DNA of 64,000 bases from Sva-07 sp963793335 (GTDB taxonomy: Bacteria > Actinomycetota > Acidimicrobiia > Acidimicrobiales > Ilumatobacteraceae): positions 186,001 to 250,000 of the forward strand of contig CAWBZS010000001.1 in assembly GCA_963793335.1 (NCBI GenBank), written 5' to 3'. The position numbers and the translations under genes were made by a program. Below the pieces are notes generated by a model. That model did no database searches. It saw only the letters and a list, made by a program, of their open reading frames with translations, and had not been told where the DNA came from. How positions within the stretch are numbered: the stretch's first letter is position 1; every line of letters starts with the position of its first letter. Of the stretch, positions 23,895 through 32,510 are shown in pieces.

Positions 23895-25715
23895 ATGAGC
23901 GTCGACGACAGCCCGATGGACACCTCCGATCTCACGGCCGCCGACGTGGCGTGGGACATCGACTCGATCCTCCCCGACGGCACCACGCCATCCGAGCTGT
24001 TCGACCAGGCCGACGCGCTCGCCGACAGCCTCGCACCGCTGCGCGGACGGGTCGGGGAACTCGACGCGGGAGCACTCGCCGAGGCGATGCACACCATCGC
24101 CGAGCTGGAGGACCTCGTCTCCCGAGCCGCCTACCACGCCATGTTGGCGTTCTCGACGGCGACCGACGACCCCGGTCGAGGCGCCGCGATGGCCGCCGCC
24201 CAGGAACGCTCGACCGCAACGGCGACCAAACTGATCTTCTTCGATCTCGAATGGGCTGCTGCCGACGACGAGCATGCCGCCGAGGTGCTGGCGGACCCCC
24301 GGCTCGACTTCTGCCGCCACCACCTCGACAACCTGCGCCTGAGCCGGCCCTACCTGCTGTCCGAGGCCGAGGAGACGATCATGGCCGAGAAGAGCCAGAC
24401 CGGCTCCGGCGCCTGGGTTCGCCTCTTCGACGAACTGACCTCGGCGATCACCCTCGAACTCCCCGACGACCTCGGCGGTGCGGGCGTGCCGCTGATGCAG
24501 GGGTTGTCGATGTTGCAGCACCCGGAGCGTCAGGTGCGCGAACAGGTGGCCGCTGCGGTGTCGACCGGTCTCGAGCCCGGGCTGCGGACCAGGGCCTACC
24601 TCTTCAACACACTGCTCAACGACAAGGCGATCGACGACCGACTTCGCGGTTACCCCTCCTGGATCTCGTCGCGCAACCTCTCCAACGAAGCATCCGACGA
24701 GTCGGTGCAGGCGCTCGTCGACGCCGTGGTCGACAACTACTCGATCGCCCAACGTTGGTATCGGCTCAAGGCTCAGGTGCTCGGCATCGATCGCCTTGCC
24801 GACTACGACCGGATGGCATCGGTGGCCAGCGCCGACCGGGAGATCGGCTGGGACGAAGGCACCCGGATCGTGCGCGACGCCTACGCGTCGTTCTCCCCCG
24901 AACTCGCCGAGATCGTGGGCCGCTTCATCGACGAGCGCTGGATCGATGCCCCGGTACGTCCGGGCAAACGTGGCGGCGCCTTCGCCGCTGGCGTCTCACC
25001 CAACCATCACCCCTATGTGCTGTTGAACTGGACCTCGAACACCCGCGACGTGGCCACGCTGGCGCACGAACTCGGCCACGGCGTGCACTTCTACCTCGCC
25101 CGCGAGCAGGGCATCTTCCACCAGAGCACACCGCTCACCCTCGCCGAGACCGCGTCGGTGTTCGGCGAGACGGTCACCAGCAACCGGTTGCTCTCCATGA
25201 TCGACGACCCCAACGAACGGTTCGCCCTGCTGGCGTCGTCGCTCGAGGACTCGATCGCCACCGTGTTCCGTCAGATCGCCATGAACCGGTTCGAGCACGC
25301 CTGCCACACCGCTCGCCGCTCCGAGGGTGAACTCAGCGTCGAGCGCTTCGGCGACCTGTGGGCCGAGAGTCAGACGGACATGCTCGGCGATTCGGTGGAG
25401 ATCACCGACGGCTACCGCAACTGGTGGAGCTACGTCCCCCACTTCATGGGCTCGCCCGGCTACGTCTATGCGTATGCCTACGGCCAGTTGCTCGCGCTGT
25501 CGGTCTACGCTCGCTACCGCGAGGATGGCGACGACTTCGTGCCTGCCTACCTCGACCTGCTCCGTGCGGGCGGCTCGGACACCCCCGAGAACCTCGCTCG
25601 GATCGTCGACTGCGACCTGGCCGACCCGAGCTTCTGGCGCAACGGGCTGCAGATCGTGGAGGGGCAACTCGATGCCGCCGAAGCGGCCGCACGCGCCGCC
25701 GGACGACTGCCGTGA
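23895..25715 (+). CDS. M3-family oligoendopeptidase F-type metallopeptidase
   Basis: This 606-residue cytoplasmic peptidase has the zinc motif HELGH at about 391-395 (TLAHELGHGVHFYL) and the third ligand Glu about 25 residues later in LTLAETASVFGE. The PepF/M3 C-terminal signatures (YGQLLALSVYARY) are also present. It should cut short peptides of about 6-20 residues inside the cell. ATG 23895 is preferred; an ATG at 23916 is also possible. Its TGA overlaps the GTG start of the ANBU-type gene (GTGA), suggesting that the two proteolytic enzymes are made together. Confidence 0.9.
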   Translation: MSVDDSPMDTSDLTAADVAWDIDSILPDGTTPSELFDQADALADSLAPLRGRVGELDAGALAEAMHTIAELEDLVSRAAYHAMLAFSTATDDPGRGAAMAAAQERSTATATKLIFFDLEWAAADDEHAAEVLADPRLDFCRHHLDNLRLSRPYLLSEAEETIMAEKSQTGSGAWVRLFDELTSAITLELPDDLGGAGVPLMQGLSMLQHPERQVREQVAAAVSTGLEPGLRTRAYLFNTLLNDKAIDDRLRGYPSWISSRNLSNEASDESVQALVDAVVDNYSIAQRWYRLKAQVLGIDRLADYDRMASVASADREIGWDEGTRIVRDAYASFSPELAEIVGRFIDERWIDAPVRPGKRGGAFAAGVSPNHHPYVLLNWTSNTRDVATLAHELGHGVHFYLAREQGIFHQSTPLTLAETASVFGETVTSNRLLSMIDDPNERFALLASSLEDSIATVFRQIAMNRFEHACHTARRSEGELSVERFGDLWAESQTDMLGDSVEITDGYRNWWSYVPHFMGSPGYVYAYAYGQLLALSVYARYREDGDDFVPAYLDLLRAGGSDTPENLARIVDCDLADPSFWRNGLQIVEGQLDAAEAAARAAGRLP

Positions 25716-26449
25716 CCTACTGCCTCGCACTGCGCCTCGATGAAGGCGTCGTGTTCCTCTCCGACACGCGCACCAACGCCGGGGTGGACAACATCTCGAC
25801 CTATCGAAAGCTGCACGTCCGCCAGCCCGACGACGACCGCCTGTTCGTCATCCAAGCTGCCGGGAATCTGGCCACCACGCAGGAGGTGCTCGATCGGATC
25901 GATCGCGACCTGGCCACCGCTCCGACCGACCGCGCCACGCTTGCGACGGTCGAGCACATGTTCGAAGCAGCGCTCTATGTCGGGCGGATCAGCCGGGAGG
26001 TGGTCGCTGAGCACCGCGAGGCACTCGGCGCGACGGGCGCCGATGGCACAGCGACGTTCATCCTCGGTGGCCAGATCGCTGGAAGTCGCCCCAACATCCA
26101 TCTGGTGTATCCGGAGGGCAACTACATCCGAGCGTCGGAGACCCGACCGTTTCTGCAGATCGGTGAGACCAAGTACGGCAAGTTCTGGCTCGACTTCGCT
26201 GCGCGTGCTCGCGTCGACCTCGACGTGGCCACCAAGATCGCCCTGGGCTCGATGCTGAGCACGGCTCGGGCCAATCTGTCGGTCGGCCCCCCGTACGACC
26301 TCGGCGTGTACCGCAACGGCTCGTTCACGATCGACGAGCATCGCATCGAGGCCGATTCGGACTACCTCGATGCGCTCGGATCGACGTTCGTCGAGCATCT
26401 CCAGGGGGCGATCGACCATCTTCCACCGATCCCCTGGCAGACCACGTGA
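25712..26449 (+). CDS. ANBU-type proteasome-like Ntn hydrolase
   Basis: This 245-residue protein begins (GTG) with TYCLALRLDEGVVFLSDTRT. Thr2 becomes the N-terminal nucleophile after Met removal, and SDTRTNAGVD, STYRKLHV and the later YGKFWLD segment match the ancestral beta-subunit (ANBU, COG3484) relatives of HslV and the 20S proteasome. ANBU normally clusters with ATP-grasp, alpha-E and transglutaminase-like genes; none is here. Instead the start overlaps the stop of the M3 peptidase by 4 nt. The substrate and any ATPase partner are unknown. Confidence 0.82.
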   Translation: MTYCLALRLDEGVVFLSDTRTNAGVDNISTYRKLHVRQPDDDRLFVIQAAGNLATTQEVLDRIDRDLATAPTDRATLATVEHMFEAALYVGRISREVVAEHREALGATGADGTATFILGGQIAGSRPNIHLVYPEGNYIRASETRPFLQIGETKYGKFWLDFAARARVDLDVATKIALGSMLSTARANLSVGPPYDLGVYRNGSFTIDEHRIEADSDYLDALGSTFVEHLQGAIDHLPPIPWQTT

Positions 26450-26492
26450 GCGCACACTTGGGGGCTGGCTGAACAGGGTCTACGGTGGGCTC

Positions 26493-27341
26493 GTGACCGA
26501 CGAACAGCGCCCCTACGGGGCCGCCCAGGCCGACCCCGCACTCAAGCGGGTGCGTACCCGCCACTTCCAGCGGGCCAAGGAGCAGGGCATCAAGATCACC
26601 GGCCTCACCAGCTACGACTTCCTGTCGGCGGCACTCTTCGATGAGGCGGGCATCGACTTCCTGCTCGTGGGCGACTCGGCCGGCAACACGGTCTTCGGCT
26701 ACGACACGACCATCCCGGTCACGGTCGACGAGCTGATCCCGCTGACCGCCGCCGTGGTTCGTGGGGCGAAGCGGGCCCTGGTGATCGCCGACATGCCGTT
26801 CGGGTCGTACGAGAACGGTCCCGACGAAGCGCTCAACACCGCGATTCGGTTCATGAAGGAGACGGGCGCCCACGCGGTGAAGCTCGAAGGCGGTGTGCGC
26901 AGCGCCAAGCAGATCAAACGGATCGTGCGCGCCGGCATCCCCGTGATGGCGCACATCGGATTCACCCCCCAGAGCGAACACGGCCTCGGCGGACACATCA
27001 TCCAGGGTCGGGGCGACGGCGCCGAGCAACTGCTGGCCGATGCACACGCAGTCGAGGAGGCAGGGGCGTTCGCCGTGGTGCTCGAGATGGTGCCATCTGC
27101 GGTCGCCGCCCAGGTCACGGCCGAACTGTCGATTCCGACGATCTCGGTCGGCGCCGGGCCAGGATGCGACGGCCAACTGCTGGTGTGGAGCGACTGGGCC
27201 GGTTTCACCCAGGGACGTATCCCCAAGTTCGTCAAACAGTACGCATCGATCGGTCAGACGCTGCTCGATGCTGCCCGCGAGTTCCGTGAGGACGTGGAGT
27301 CGGGCGTCTACCCCGCAGCAGAACACGAGTACGGCGAATGA
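26493..27341 (+). CDS. panB: 3-methyl-2-oxobutanoate hydroxymethyltransferase
   Basis: This enzyme makes ketopantoate from 2-oxoisovalerate and methylene-tetrahydrofolate, the first committed step to pantothenate and CoA. The 282-residue TIM barrel shows ITGLTSYDFLSAALFDEAGI, the metal-binding LVGDSAGN and DMPFGSY segments, AVKLEGG, HIGFTPQS, and the C-terminal ISVGAGPGCDGQLLVWSD signature. The GTG at 26493 is chosen because GGTGGG lies just upstream and homology starts nearby. The stop overlaps the following hydrolase ATG (ATGA). No panC or panD is nearby. Confidence 0.95.
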   Translation: MTDEQRPYGAAQADPALKRVRTRHFQRAKEQGIKITGLTSYDFLSAALFDEAGIDFLLVGDSAGNTVFGYDTTIPVTVDELIPLTAAVVRGAKRALVIADMPFGSYENGPDEALNTAIRFMKETGAHAVKLEGGVRSAKQIKRIVRAGIPVMAHIGFTPQSEHGLGGHIIQGRGDGAEQLLADAHAVEEAGAFAVVLEMVPSAVAAQVTAELSIPTISVGAGPGCDGQLLVWSDWAGFTQGRIPKFVKQYASIGQTLLDAAREFREDVESGVYPAAEHEYGE

Positions 27342-28036
27342 GCGCGCCGACGAGACTGCACACCGTGCGTCGCGGCGACGGACCGCCGATCGTGTTCGTG
27401 CACGGACTGGGGACGTCGGCGGCCACGTGGGATCGCTGCATGGACCTGCTCGCCGACCGGTTCACCGTGGTCGCGGTCGATCTGCTCGGCCACGGAGACT
27501 CGCCCGTGCCGGACGACCCGGAGGAGTACACGCGCGACCGCGCCCTCGCCGATCTCGACGATGTGCTCGCCGAACTGACGACGCCCGAAGGGCCAGCGCC
27601 CGTGCTGGTCGGCCACTCGCTCGGCGGGTACCTCGCACTCGCACACGTGGCGACCCGTCCGGGCGCTGTCCGCGGCATCGTGGTGCTCAACACCGGCCCC
27701 GGCTTCCGTGATCCCGAGAAGCGTGAGGGCTGGAACGAGCGTTCACGCCGCAACGCTCACCGCTTCGGTGTGCCCGAGCAGGTGACCACGATGAACCTCC
27801 AGGAGGACTCGGTGGTGATGGACCGGCTCGCCGACATCGAAACGCCGACGCTGGTGCTCGCCGGGGGCGATGATCGTCCGGAGTACACCGGCTCCGGCCA
27901 GTACCTCGAGCGCAAGATGCCCGACGCTCGACTGGCGGTCGTCGACGGCGGCGGCCACTCGATGCACGAAGCCAGCCACGCCGCCGATGTTGCTGATCTG
28001 ATCGCCGACTTCGTCGCCCGCCTCGACGCCCGCTGA
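27338..28036 (+). CDS. Alpha/beta hydrolase
   Basis: The 232-residue product has the HGLG oxyanion segment (VFVHGLGTSAATWD), the nucleophile elbow GHSLGGY, an acid region (LAGGDDRPEY) and the catalytic His in DGGGHSMHEA. The fold is that of small esterases/lipases. Translational coupling to panB (ATGA overlap) suggests shared expression, but a pantothenate-related substrate is only a guess. Two tandem 32-nt repeats follow the gene. Confidence 0.85.
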   Translation: MSAPTRLHTVRRGDGPPIVFVHGLGTSAATWDRCMDLLADRFTVVAVDLLGHGDSPVPDDPEEYTRDRALADLDDVLAELTTPEGPAPVLVGHSLGGYLALAHVATRPGAVRGIVVLNTGPGFRDPEKREGWNERSRRNAHRFGVPEQVTTMNLQEDSVVMDRLADIETPTLVLAGGDDRPEYTGSGQYLERKMPDARLAVVDGGGHSMHEASHAADVADLIADFVARLDAR

Positions 28037-28046
28037 CCCGCAGGTC

Positions 28047-28112
28047 GGTTCCCCGAGCCCGGGTCTCCGGGGGCGTTGGAGGTTCCCCGAGCCCGGGTCT
28101 CCGGGGGCGTTG
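28047..28112. repeat. Tandem 32-nt direct repeat with internal dyad symmetry
   Basis: Two identical 32-nt copies (28047-28078 and 28081-28112; each begins GGTTCCCCGAGCCCGGGTCT) are separated by 2 nt. Within each, CCCCGAG pairs with CTCCGGGG around a CCCGGGT centre, leaving one bulged base. They lie between the panB-hydrolase pair and the desaturase promoter, so they may act as a double transcription terminator or a small mobile repeat. With only two copies and a 2-nt spacer this is not a CRISPR array. Confidence 0.7.
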
Positions 28113-28123
28113 ACGTCCGATGC

Positions 28124-28152
28124 TTGAAGCTCTACCTACTGGTCGGTAGGCT
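28124..28152 (+). promoter_or_regulatory. Sigma-70-type promoter with palindromic operator for the desaturase gene
   Basis: TTGAAG (28124-28129) and TAGGCT (28147-28152) are separated by exactly 17 nt. Between them and overlapping the -10 lies a dyad CCTAC-N6-GTAGG (28135-28150), the size and symmetry of a TetR-family operator. Transcription would start near 28159, 19 nt before the ATG. A repressor would block polymerase directly. No regulator gene is adjacent. Confidence 0.55.
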
Positions 28153-28177
28153 ACGGACGACGTCAGTGAGGTGACCC

Positions 28178-29233
28178 ATGAGTACCGCGACCCAAGCGAG
28201 CAGAACCCGCAGCCCCGGGGCGACGATGGAAACCCCGACCGGCCTGAAACCGGTCCTCGACGTGATCCCTGCGCACTGCTACCAGCGCTCCACCATGCGG
28301 GGCCTCCTGCTGTTCGCGCGCGACGTCGTCATTCTGGGCCTCGCCGTGTGGGGGCTGCTCTCGACCAACAATCCGCTGCTGCTCGTGCCGCTCTGGCTCC
28401 TCGCCGGCATCTCGGTGGCGGGACTGTTCGTGATCGGCCACGACGCCGCCCACGACGCACTGTTCGACTCGAAACGGCTCAACGGTGTCATCGCCCGGCT
28501 GTCGATGCTGCCGTCACTGCACGCCGTTGAGGTCTGGGTGTTCGGCCACAACCGCGTCCACCACGGCCACACCCTCAAGCAAGGCCTCGACTTCGTGTGG
28601 CATCCCCTCACCGTCGAGCAGTACGAGCAACTCGGCCGGCTCGCGAAGTTGCGCCACAAGCTCGAATGGGGCCCCTTCGGTGCAGGGGCGTACTACCTGC
28701 GCGAAGTGTGGTGGAACAAGATGGTGCGCTTCACGCCACCCGCTCGTTGGGCCCGCCAGATGCGGCGCGACCAGGCGCTCGTGGCGGCCTACGCCGCGAC
28801 GACCCTTGGTGTCCTCGTCGCGCTCGACGGTGCCGGCGGGATCTGGCAGTGGGTGAAGATCGTGGTGGTGCCATTTCTGCTGTTCTGCCAGACGATCGGC
28901 TGGGTGGTGCACGTGCATCACATCGCTCCCGAGATCCGTTGGTGGCCGCGCCGCGAGTGGAACCGCTTCCGAGGACAGGTCGAAGGCACCACGATCCTGT
29001 GGGGTCCGCCCGGCTGGGACCTCTTCTTCCACTGGATCATGGTCCACCTCCCCCACCACGTCGACATGCGGGTGCCGTGCTACCGCCTCCCCGAAGCGGC
29101 GCGTGCCATCGCCGAGGCGTTTCCCGATCAAGTCGACGAACGCCCCATCAGGCTTCGCGACTACCTCGCGTCGACCAAGGCGTGCAAGCTCCACGACTTC
29201 GAGACCGGCACCTGGCACACCTACCCCGCCTGA
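28178..29233 (+). CDS. Membrane fatty acid desaturase
   Basis: This 351-residue integral membrane protein has the three His boxes of di-iron acyl desaturases: HDAAH (88-92), HNRVHH (124-129) and HLPHHVD near 290. Hydrophobic pairs lie at about 43-62 and 66-87 and again around 195-235. It should introduce a double bond into acyl chains of lipids or acyl-CoA using O2. GTGAGGTG precedes the ATG. A promoter with a palindromic operator sits just upstream, fitting control by a lipid-responsive repressor (inference). A palindrome overlapping the next gene's stop closes the unit. Confidence 0.9.
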   Translation: MSTATQASRTRSPGATMETPTGLKPVLDVIPAHCYQRSTMRGLLLFARDVVILGLAVWGLLSTNNPLLLVPLWLLAGISVAGLFVIGHDAAHDALFDSKRLNGVIARLSMLPSLHAVEVWVFGHNRVHHGHTLKQGLDFVWHPLTVEQYEQLGRLAKLRHKLEWGPFGAGAYYLREVWWNKMVRFTPPARWARQMRRDQALVAAYAATTLGVLVALDGAGGIWQWVKIVVVPFLLFCQTIGWVVHVHHIAPEIRWWPRREWNRFRGQVEGTTILWGPPGWDLFFHWIMVHLPHHVDMRVPCYRLPEAARAIAEAFPDQVDERPIRLRDYLASTKACKLHDFETGTWHTYPA

Positions 29234-29274
29234 TCACGCCAAGGGTCGGACCGCAGGCGTCATGCGATCACCCG

Positions 29275-29289
29275 TGGGGTCAGACCCCA
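29275..29289. terminator. GTCAGAC-centred palindrome overlapping the ThuA stop
   Basis: Seven-bp arms (TGGGGTC and GACCCCA) flank a single A and overlap the ThuA stop codon (29280-29282) in the gap between the convergent desaturase and ThuA genes. The core matches the longer palindromes at 49239 and 54313. It is a likely bidirectional 3'-end or terminator element. Confidence 0.5.
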
Positions 29290-30116
29290 GGCGTGATTCC
29301 GGCACTGCGGTCGGCGGCGAGGTCGATGCCACCGAGCACCGTGCCGAGGAATCGCTCGTCGCTCCACATCGATGCGGCGTGGCCCATCGAGTTGTACACG
29401 CTTCGACCTCCACCGAATTCGTGCCACCACACGATCGGGTGATCGGCGCCCATCTCACCGAGATGCGGCTCGTAGGTCGACTCGTCGACCGTTGCCACCA
29501 CGTTGACCCGGCCGCGCGGGTTGTCGTGGAAGCCGTACCACTCGTCGACGATGACGTCGCCGCTCTCGATCGATCCGATCGCCGGGCACGAGGCATCCTC
29601 GACATCCACCGTCGCCGCCTCGCAACTCATCACGGCCAGCGCTGCGCCCCAGCGATCTGCGTCGGGCGGAGCCTGCGCAAGCGGCCCCCCGTACACCACA
29701 CCCGACCGCTCCGCCACCGGGTCATCGCTGAACACCTGCGCCACGGTGTGCCCCTTGAACGACGCGCCGACCAGGTCGCGGAACCACGGCCAGTCGGCGT
29801 CGACGTCCGGCCACATCGACGAGGCCGCATGCACGCCGAAGAACCCACCACCGCCAGCCATGTACTGCTCCAACCCGGTTCGATGCGAGCGCTCGGGGAG
29901 CACGTTGCCGCTGGTGTGCACGAACGCAAGCGCGTCGTACCCGGCGAGACGCCCGACGTCGGTGAAATGGTCCGGGTCGTCGGTCGTGTCGACTCCGAAC
30001 CCGTACACGTCGCCCAATCGCTCGATCGCCGCCACCGCATCGGGAATCGACAGGTGCACGAAACCGGCAGCACGATGAAACACCAGGATCCGTCGCGCCG
30101 AGCGGTCGACGCTCAT
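29280..30116 (-). CDS. ThuA-like domain protein
   Basis: This 278-residue protein has a ThuA/glutamine-amidotransferase-like fold: an N-terminal strand RRILVFHRAAGF, YDALAFVHTSGN, the glycine-rich GGGGFFGVHAAS, a WWHEFGGGRS segment and a YNSMGHAASM C-terminus. ThuA proteins accompany trehalose/3-keto-sugar use, and many are enzymes of unknown chemistry. It is the last gene of a four-gene operon and its ATG overlaps the stop of the OYE-like gene (ATGA), so a role in the same carbohydrate pathway is likely. Confidence 0.78.
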   Translation of the reverse strand: MSVDRSARRILVFHRAAGFVHLSIPDAVAAIERLGDVYGFGVDTTDDPDHFTDVGRLAGYDALAFVHTSGNVLPERSHRTGLEQYMAGGGGFFGVHAASSMWPDVDADWPWFRDLVGASFKGHTVAQVFSDDPVAERSGVVYGGPLAQAPPDADRWGAALAVMSCEAATVDVEDASCPAIGSIESGDVIVDEWYGFHDNPRGRVNVVATVDESTYEPHLGEMGADHPIVWWHEFGGGRSVYNSMGHAASMWSDERFLGTVLGGIDLAADRSAGITPGV

Positions 30117-31525
30117 CGCAGTCTCGCCGCTGCCTCGCGCTTGGCCCGGGTGAGCTCCACCCGCTGCGGGTGCTCCTTGTAGAACGGGTCGAGCGGATAG
30201 CACCCCGACACGAGCCCGTTGCGCGGTGCAGTCGTGCAGTCGCTGAAGGTCCGGCAGATCAAGCCACGCTCGAGCGTTCGACCGGCGAGCACGTCGGCGG
30301 CCAACTCCGGGTACGACAGGATCATCCGACCGAGACCGATCATCGAGGCGCCCCCACCGTCCACCACGGCCTGGCCGACGTGCGACAACCAGTCCTGCAC
30401 GTAGGAGTAGCCCGAGCCGATGATCGTGAGATCCGGATGCGCGATGGTGAGTTCCCGGGTGGCAGCGAGTTGGCGCGCCACGCCGACGAGCGGATCCTCG
30501 GGCGGCCGATACCCATCTGACGGCGGAAAGAACGCCGGACGCTGAATGTGCGGGTTGTAGTACGGACTGCCAGCGGTGACGCTGACCAGCCCGATGCCCA
30601 ACTCGGTGAAGATGTCGAGCAGGGCGTGCGATTCGGTGAGGTCGATGCCCAGTCCGGTGCCGTCGCCACCGAACGCGAACCGGTACGCCCCTGACGACTC
30701 GGGGCCGCCCACTCCCCCGTCGAGCGGCACGAACGGCACCATGTCGAACGCGGACAATCGAACGGCGACGGCCAGCCCGGGTGCACGTTCACGGATGCCT
30801 GCGACGACGATTCGGAGGAACTCGGTACGACCCCCGAGGTCGCCGCCGAACCGGCCCGGGCGGTCGTAGCCCGTGAGCAGTTCGTGGAGCAGGTAGCCGT
30901 GGCAGTGCTTCACATCGACGAACTCGAACCCTGCCTGTTGGGCGAGCACCGCGGCGACGATGTAGTCCTCGGCGAGCTCGTCGAGTTCGTCGTCGGTGAA
31001 GACCGCACCGCCGTCGGTGCCGACACGGCGATCGAGCAGCGGGTGCACGTATGCGGTCCGCGGCGCGGCCGCACCCTCAGGACGCGACCACCGCCCGGAG
31101 TGCGTGAGTTGCAGCCCCGTCACCTGTGATGAATCGAGCCGCCGACGGAGTTCGGCGATCTCGTCGACGGTGGCGTCGTCGATCACCAGTTGGTTGGGGT
31201 TGGCCCGACCGTCGGCTCGGACCGCAGTGGCCTCGCCCCACACCAGCCCACATCCACTGGCGCCGAACCGTCCCCAACGTCGCCGGACGAGGTCGGTCGG
31301 GCGACCGTCCGTCGTGGCGTCCCAACCCTCCATCGGCAACACGGCGAATCGATTGGGCGCGGTGAGCACGCCCGCTGATGCGTCGCGGAGCTCCACCGAA
31401 TCTGCGAGCACGCCATCGGATCGAACGACATCGTCGATCGGGATCTCGACGCCGAGATCGGCACAGTGCTGCCGAAAGGCCTCGACCGTGCCCAGCTTCT
31501 TCACCTGCGTGAATCGAACGCTCAT
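30113..31525 (-). CDS. NADH:flavin oxidoreductase / Old Yellow Enzyme family protein
   Basis: This 470-residue FMN TIM-barrel protein resembles the barrel part of 2,4-dienoyl-CoA reductase-like enzymes: LTAPNRFAVLPMEGWD at the FMN site, GLQLTHSGRWSRP, the active-site KHCHGYLLHELL and TGYDRPGRFGGDL. A C-terminal cysteine cluster (CRTFSDCTTAPRNGLVSGC) may hold a metal or FeS centre, but there is no second flavin domain. The start at 31525 has AGGAG 6 nt upstream. It lies 13 nt after the aldolase-like gene and overlaps ThuA by 4 nt. It probably performs a reduction on a sugar-derived enone or a related step; the substrate is unknown. Confidence 0.83.
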   Translation of the reverse strand: MSVRFTQVKKLGTVEAFRQHCADLGVEIPIDDVVRSDGVLADSVELRDASAGVLTAPNRFAVLPMEGWDATTDGRPTDLVRRRWGRFGASGCGLVWGEATAVRADGRANPNQLVIDDATVDEIAELRRRLDSSQVTGLQLTHSGRWSRPEGAAAPRTAYVHPLLDRRVGTDGGAVFTDDELDELAEDYIVAAVLAQQAGFEFVDVKHCHGYLLHELLTGYDRPGRFGGDLGGRTEFLRIVVAGIRERAPGLAVAVRLSAFDMVPFVPLDGGVGGPESSGAYRFAFGGDGTGLGIDLTESHALLDIFTELGIGLVSVTAGSPYYNPHIQRPAFFPPSDGYRPPEDPLVGVARQLAATRELTIAHPDLTIIGSGYSYVQDWLSHVGQAVVDGGGASMIGLGRMILSYPELAADVLAGRTLERGLICRTFSDCTTAPRNGLVSGCYPLDPFYKEHPQRVELTRAKREAAARLR

Positions 31526-31538
31526 GTCCACTCCTGCG

Positions 31539-32510
31539 TCATGTCCAGCGATCCAGCCGCTCGAGGATGTCGGCGAGCACCGCTCGGTCGGAGTCCGGAC
31601 GCTGCGGCACCGCGGTCGGCGTGCTGCTCGACGAAGCCCAGCCGCGCAGCTCGAACCACATCGCGGCGTCGTGGCGGTAGCCGGGCACCGGCGCCCGGAA
31701 CGTGAAGTTGCCCAGGTACTGCAGCAGGTCGTTGAGTTCGTGAAAACCCGGCTCGCCGGCAGCCCACATGCGGTCGCGGGCCACGAACGCCTCGGGTGCG
31801 AACGTCGAGAGCCCGAGCAGATAGTCGGAGCCGTACATCACCATGTCGATCGCCAGGTCGTTGCCGGTGAACACCTGGAAGTCGGGACGCACCCGATCGC
31901 GCACCGACAATCGATCCCACTCCGACTGCCGACTGAGCGACGAATGCTTGGCACCGATGCACGACTGGATGCCGACCATCGCCTCGTACGCGGCCAGCGA
32001 CGGGATCCGACCGTACGGCACGAACATCGGGCCGAGTTCGAAGCCGATGAACCGTTCGACACGATCTCCAATTGCTTCCAGCGCCGCCACCCACCCCGCG
32101 TCGTCCAGCGAGTTGAGCCCGTGCGACGGGAAGATCACCGGGGTGCCACCGCGAGCTTCGATCGCAGCGCATGCGTCGACGTAGGCGCCGAGGTCGAATC
32201 CGGCGCCTGCCTGGTCGGGCACGAACGCGCCGGCGACGAACGACGTTCCAGCGATCGATGCGGCGATGTCGAGCACCCTGGTCGTCTGCGCGGCGCCGAG
32301 CAGTTGAACGTATCCGGTGTCCATGTTGACCGCAGGCGTGAGGCCGGCAGCCAGCGTGCGAGCGATGTGCGCCTCGGTGGCGCTCCAGTCGACCTCTCCA
32401 TCGGTGGTGAAGGGCAGCAGCACCGCCGACATCCCCGAGATCGTTCGTCGCGGCCGAATCAGTGCCAACACGTCGGCTTCGCGTGTCTCGATGTCGGCGT
32501 GTTGCGTCAT
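31539..32510 (-). CDS. DHDPS/N-acetylneuraminate-lyase-family class I aldolase
   Basis: This 323-residue TIM barrel has the Schiff-base Lys in CIGAKHSSLS and a Tyr about 30 residues earlier in FVPYGRIPS, the standard DHDPS-superfamily pair. The N-terminal GMSAVLLPFTTDGEVD is also typical. Family members split or condense pyruvate with an aldehyde, for example 2-keto-3-deoxy sugar acid aldolases; the exact reaction is unknown. GGGAG precedes the ATG, which overlaps the DUF2264 stop (ATGA). Its placement between DUF2264 and the OYE-like gene points to sugar-acid catabolism rather than lysine synthesis. Confidence 0.83.
   Translation of the reverse strand: MTQHADIETREADVLALIRPRRTISGMSAVLLPFTTDGEVDWSATEAHIARTLAAGLTPAVNMDTGYVQLLGAAQTTRVLDIAASIAGTSFVAGAFVPDQAGAGFDLGAYVDACAAIEARGGTPVIFPSHGLNSLDDAGWVAALEAIGDRVERFIGFELGPMFVPYGRIPSLAAYEAMVGIQSCIGAKHSSLSRQSEWDRLSVRDRVRPDFQVFTGNDLAIDMVMYGSDYLLGLSTFAPEAFVARDRMWAAGEPGFHELNDLLQYLGNFTFRAPVPGYRHDAAMWFELRGWASSSSTPTAVPQRPDSDRAVLADILERLDRWT

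Noticed and set aside
28047..28112. CRISPR array
   Set aside because: Only two repeat copies with a 2-nt spacer and no cas genes; it is a tandem duplication.
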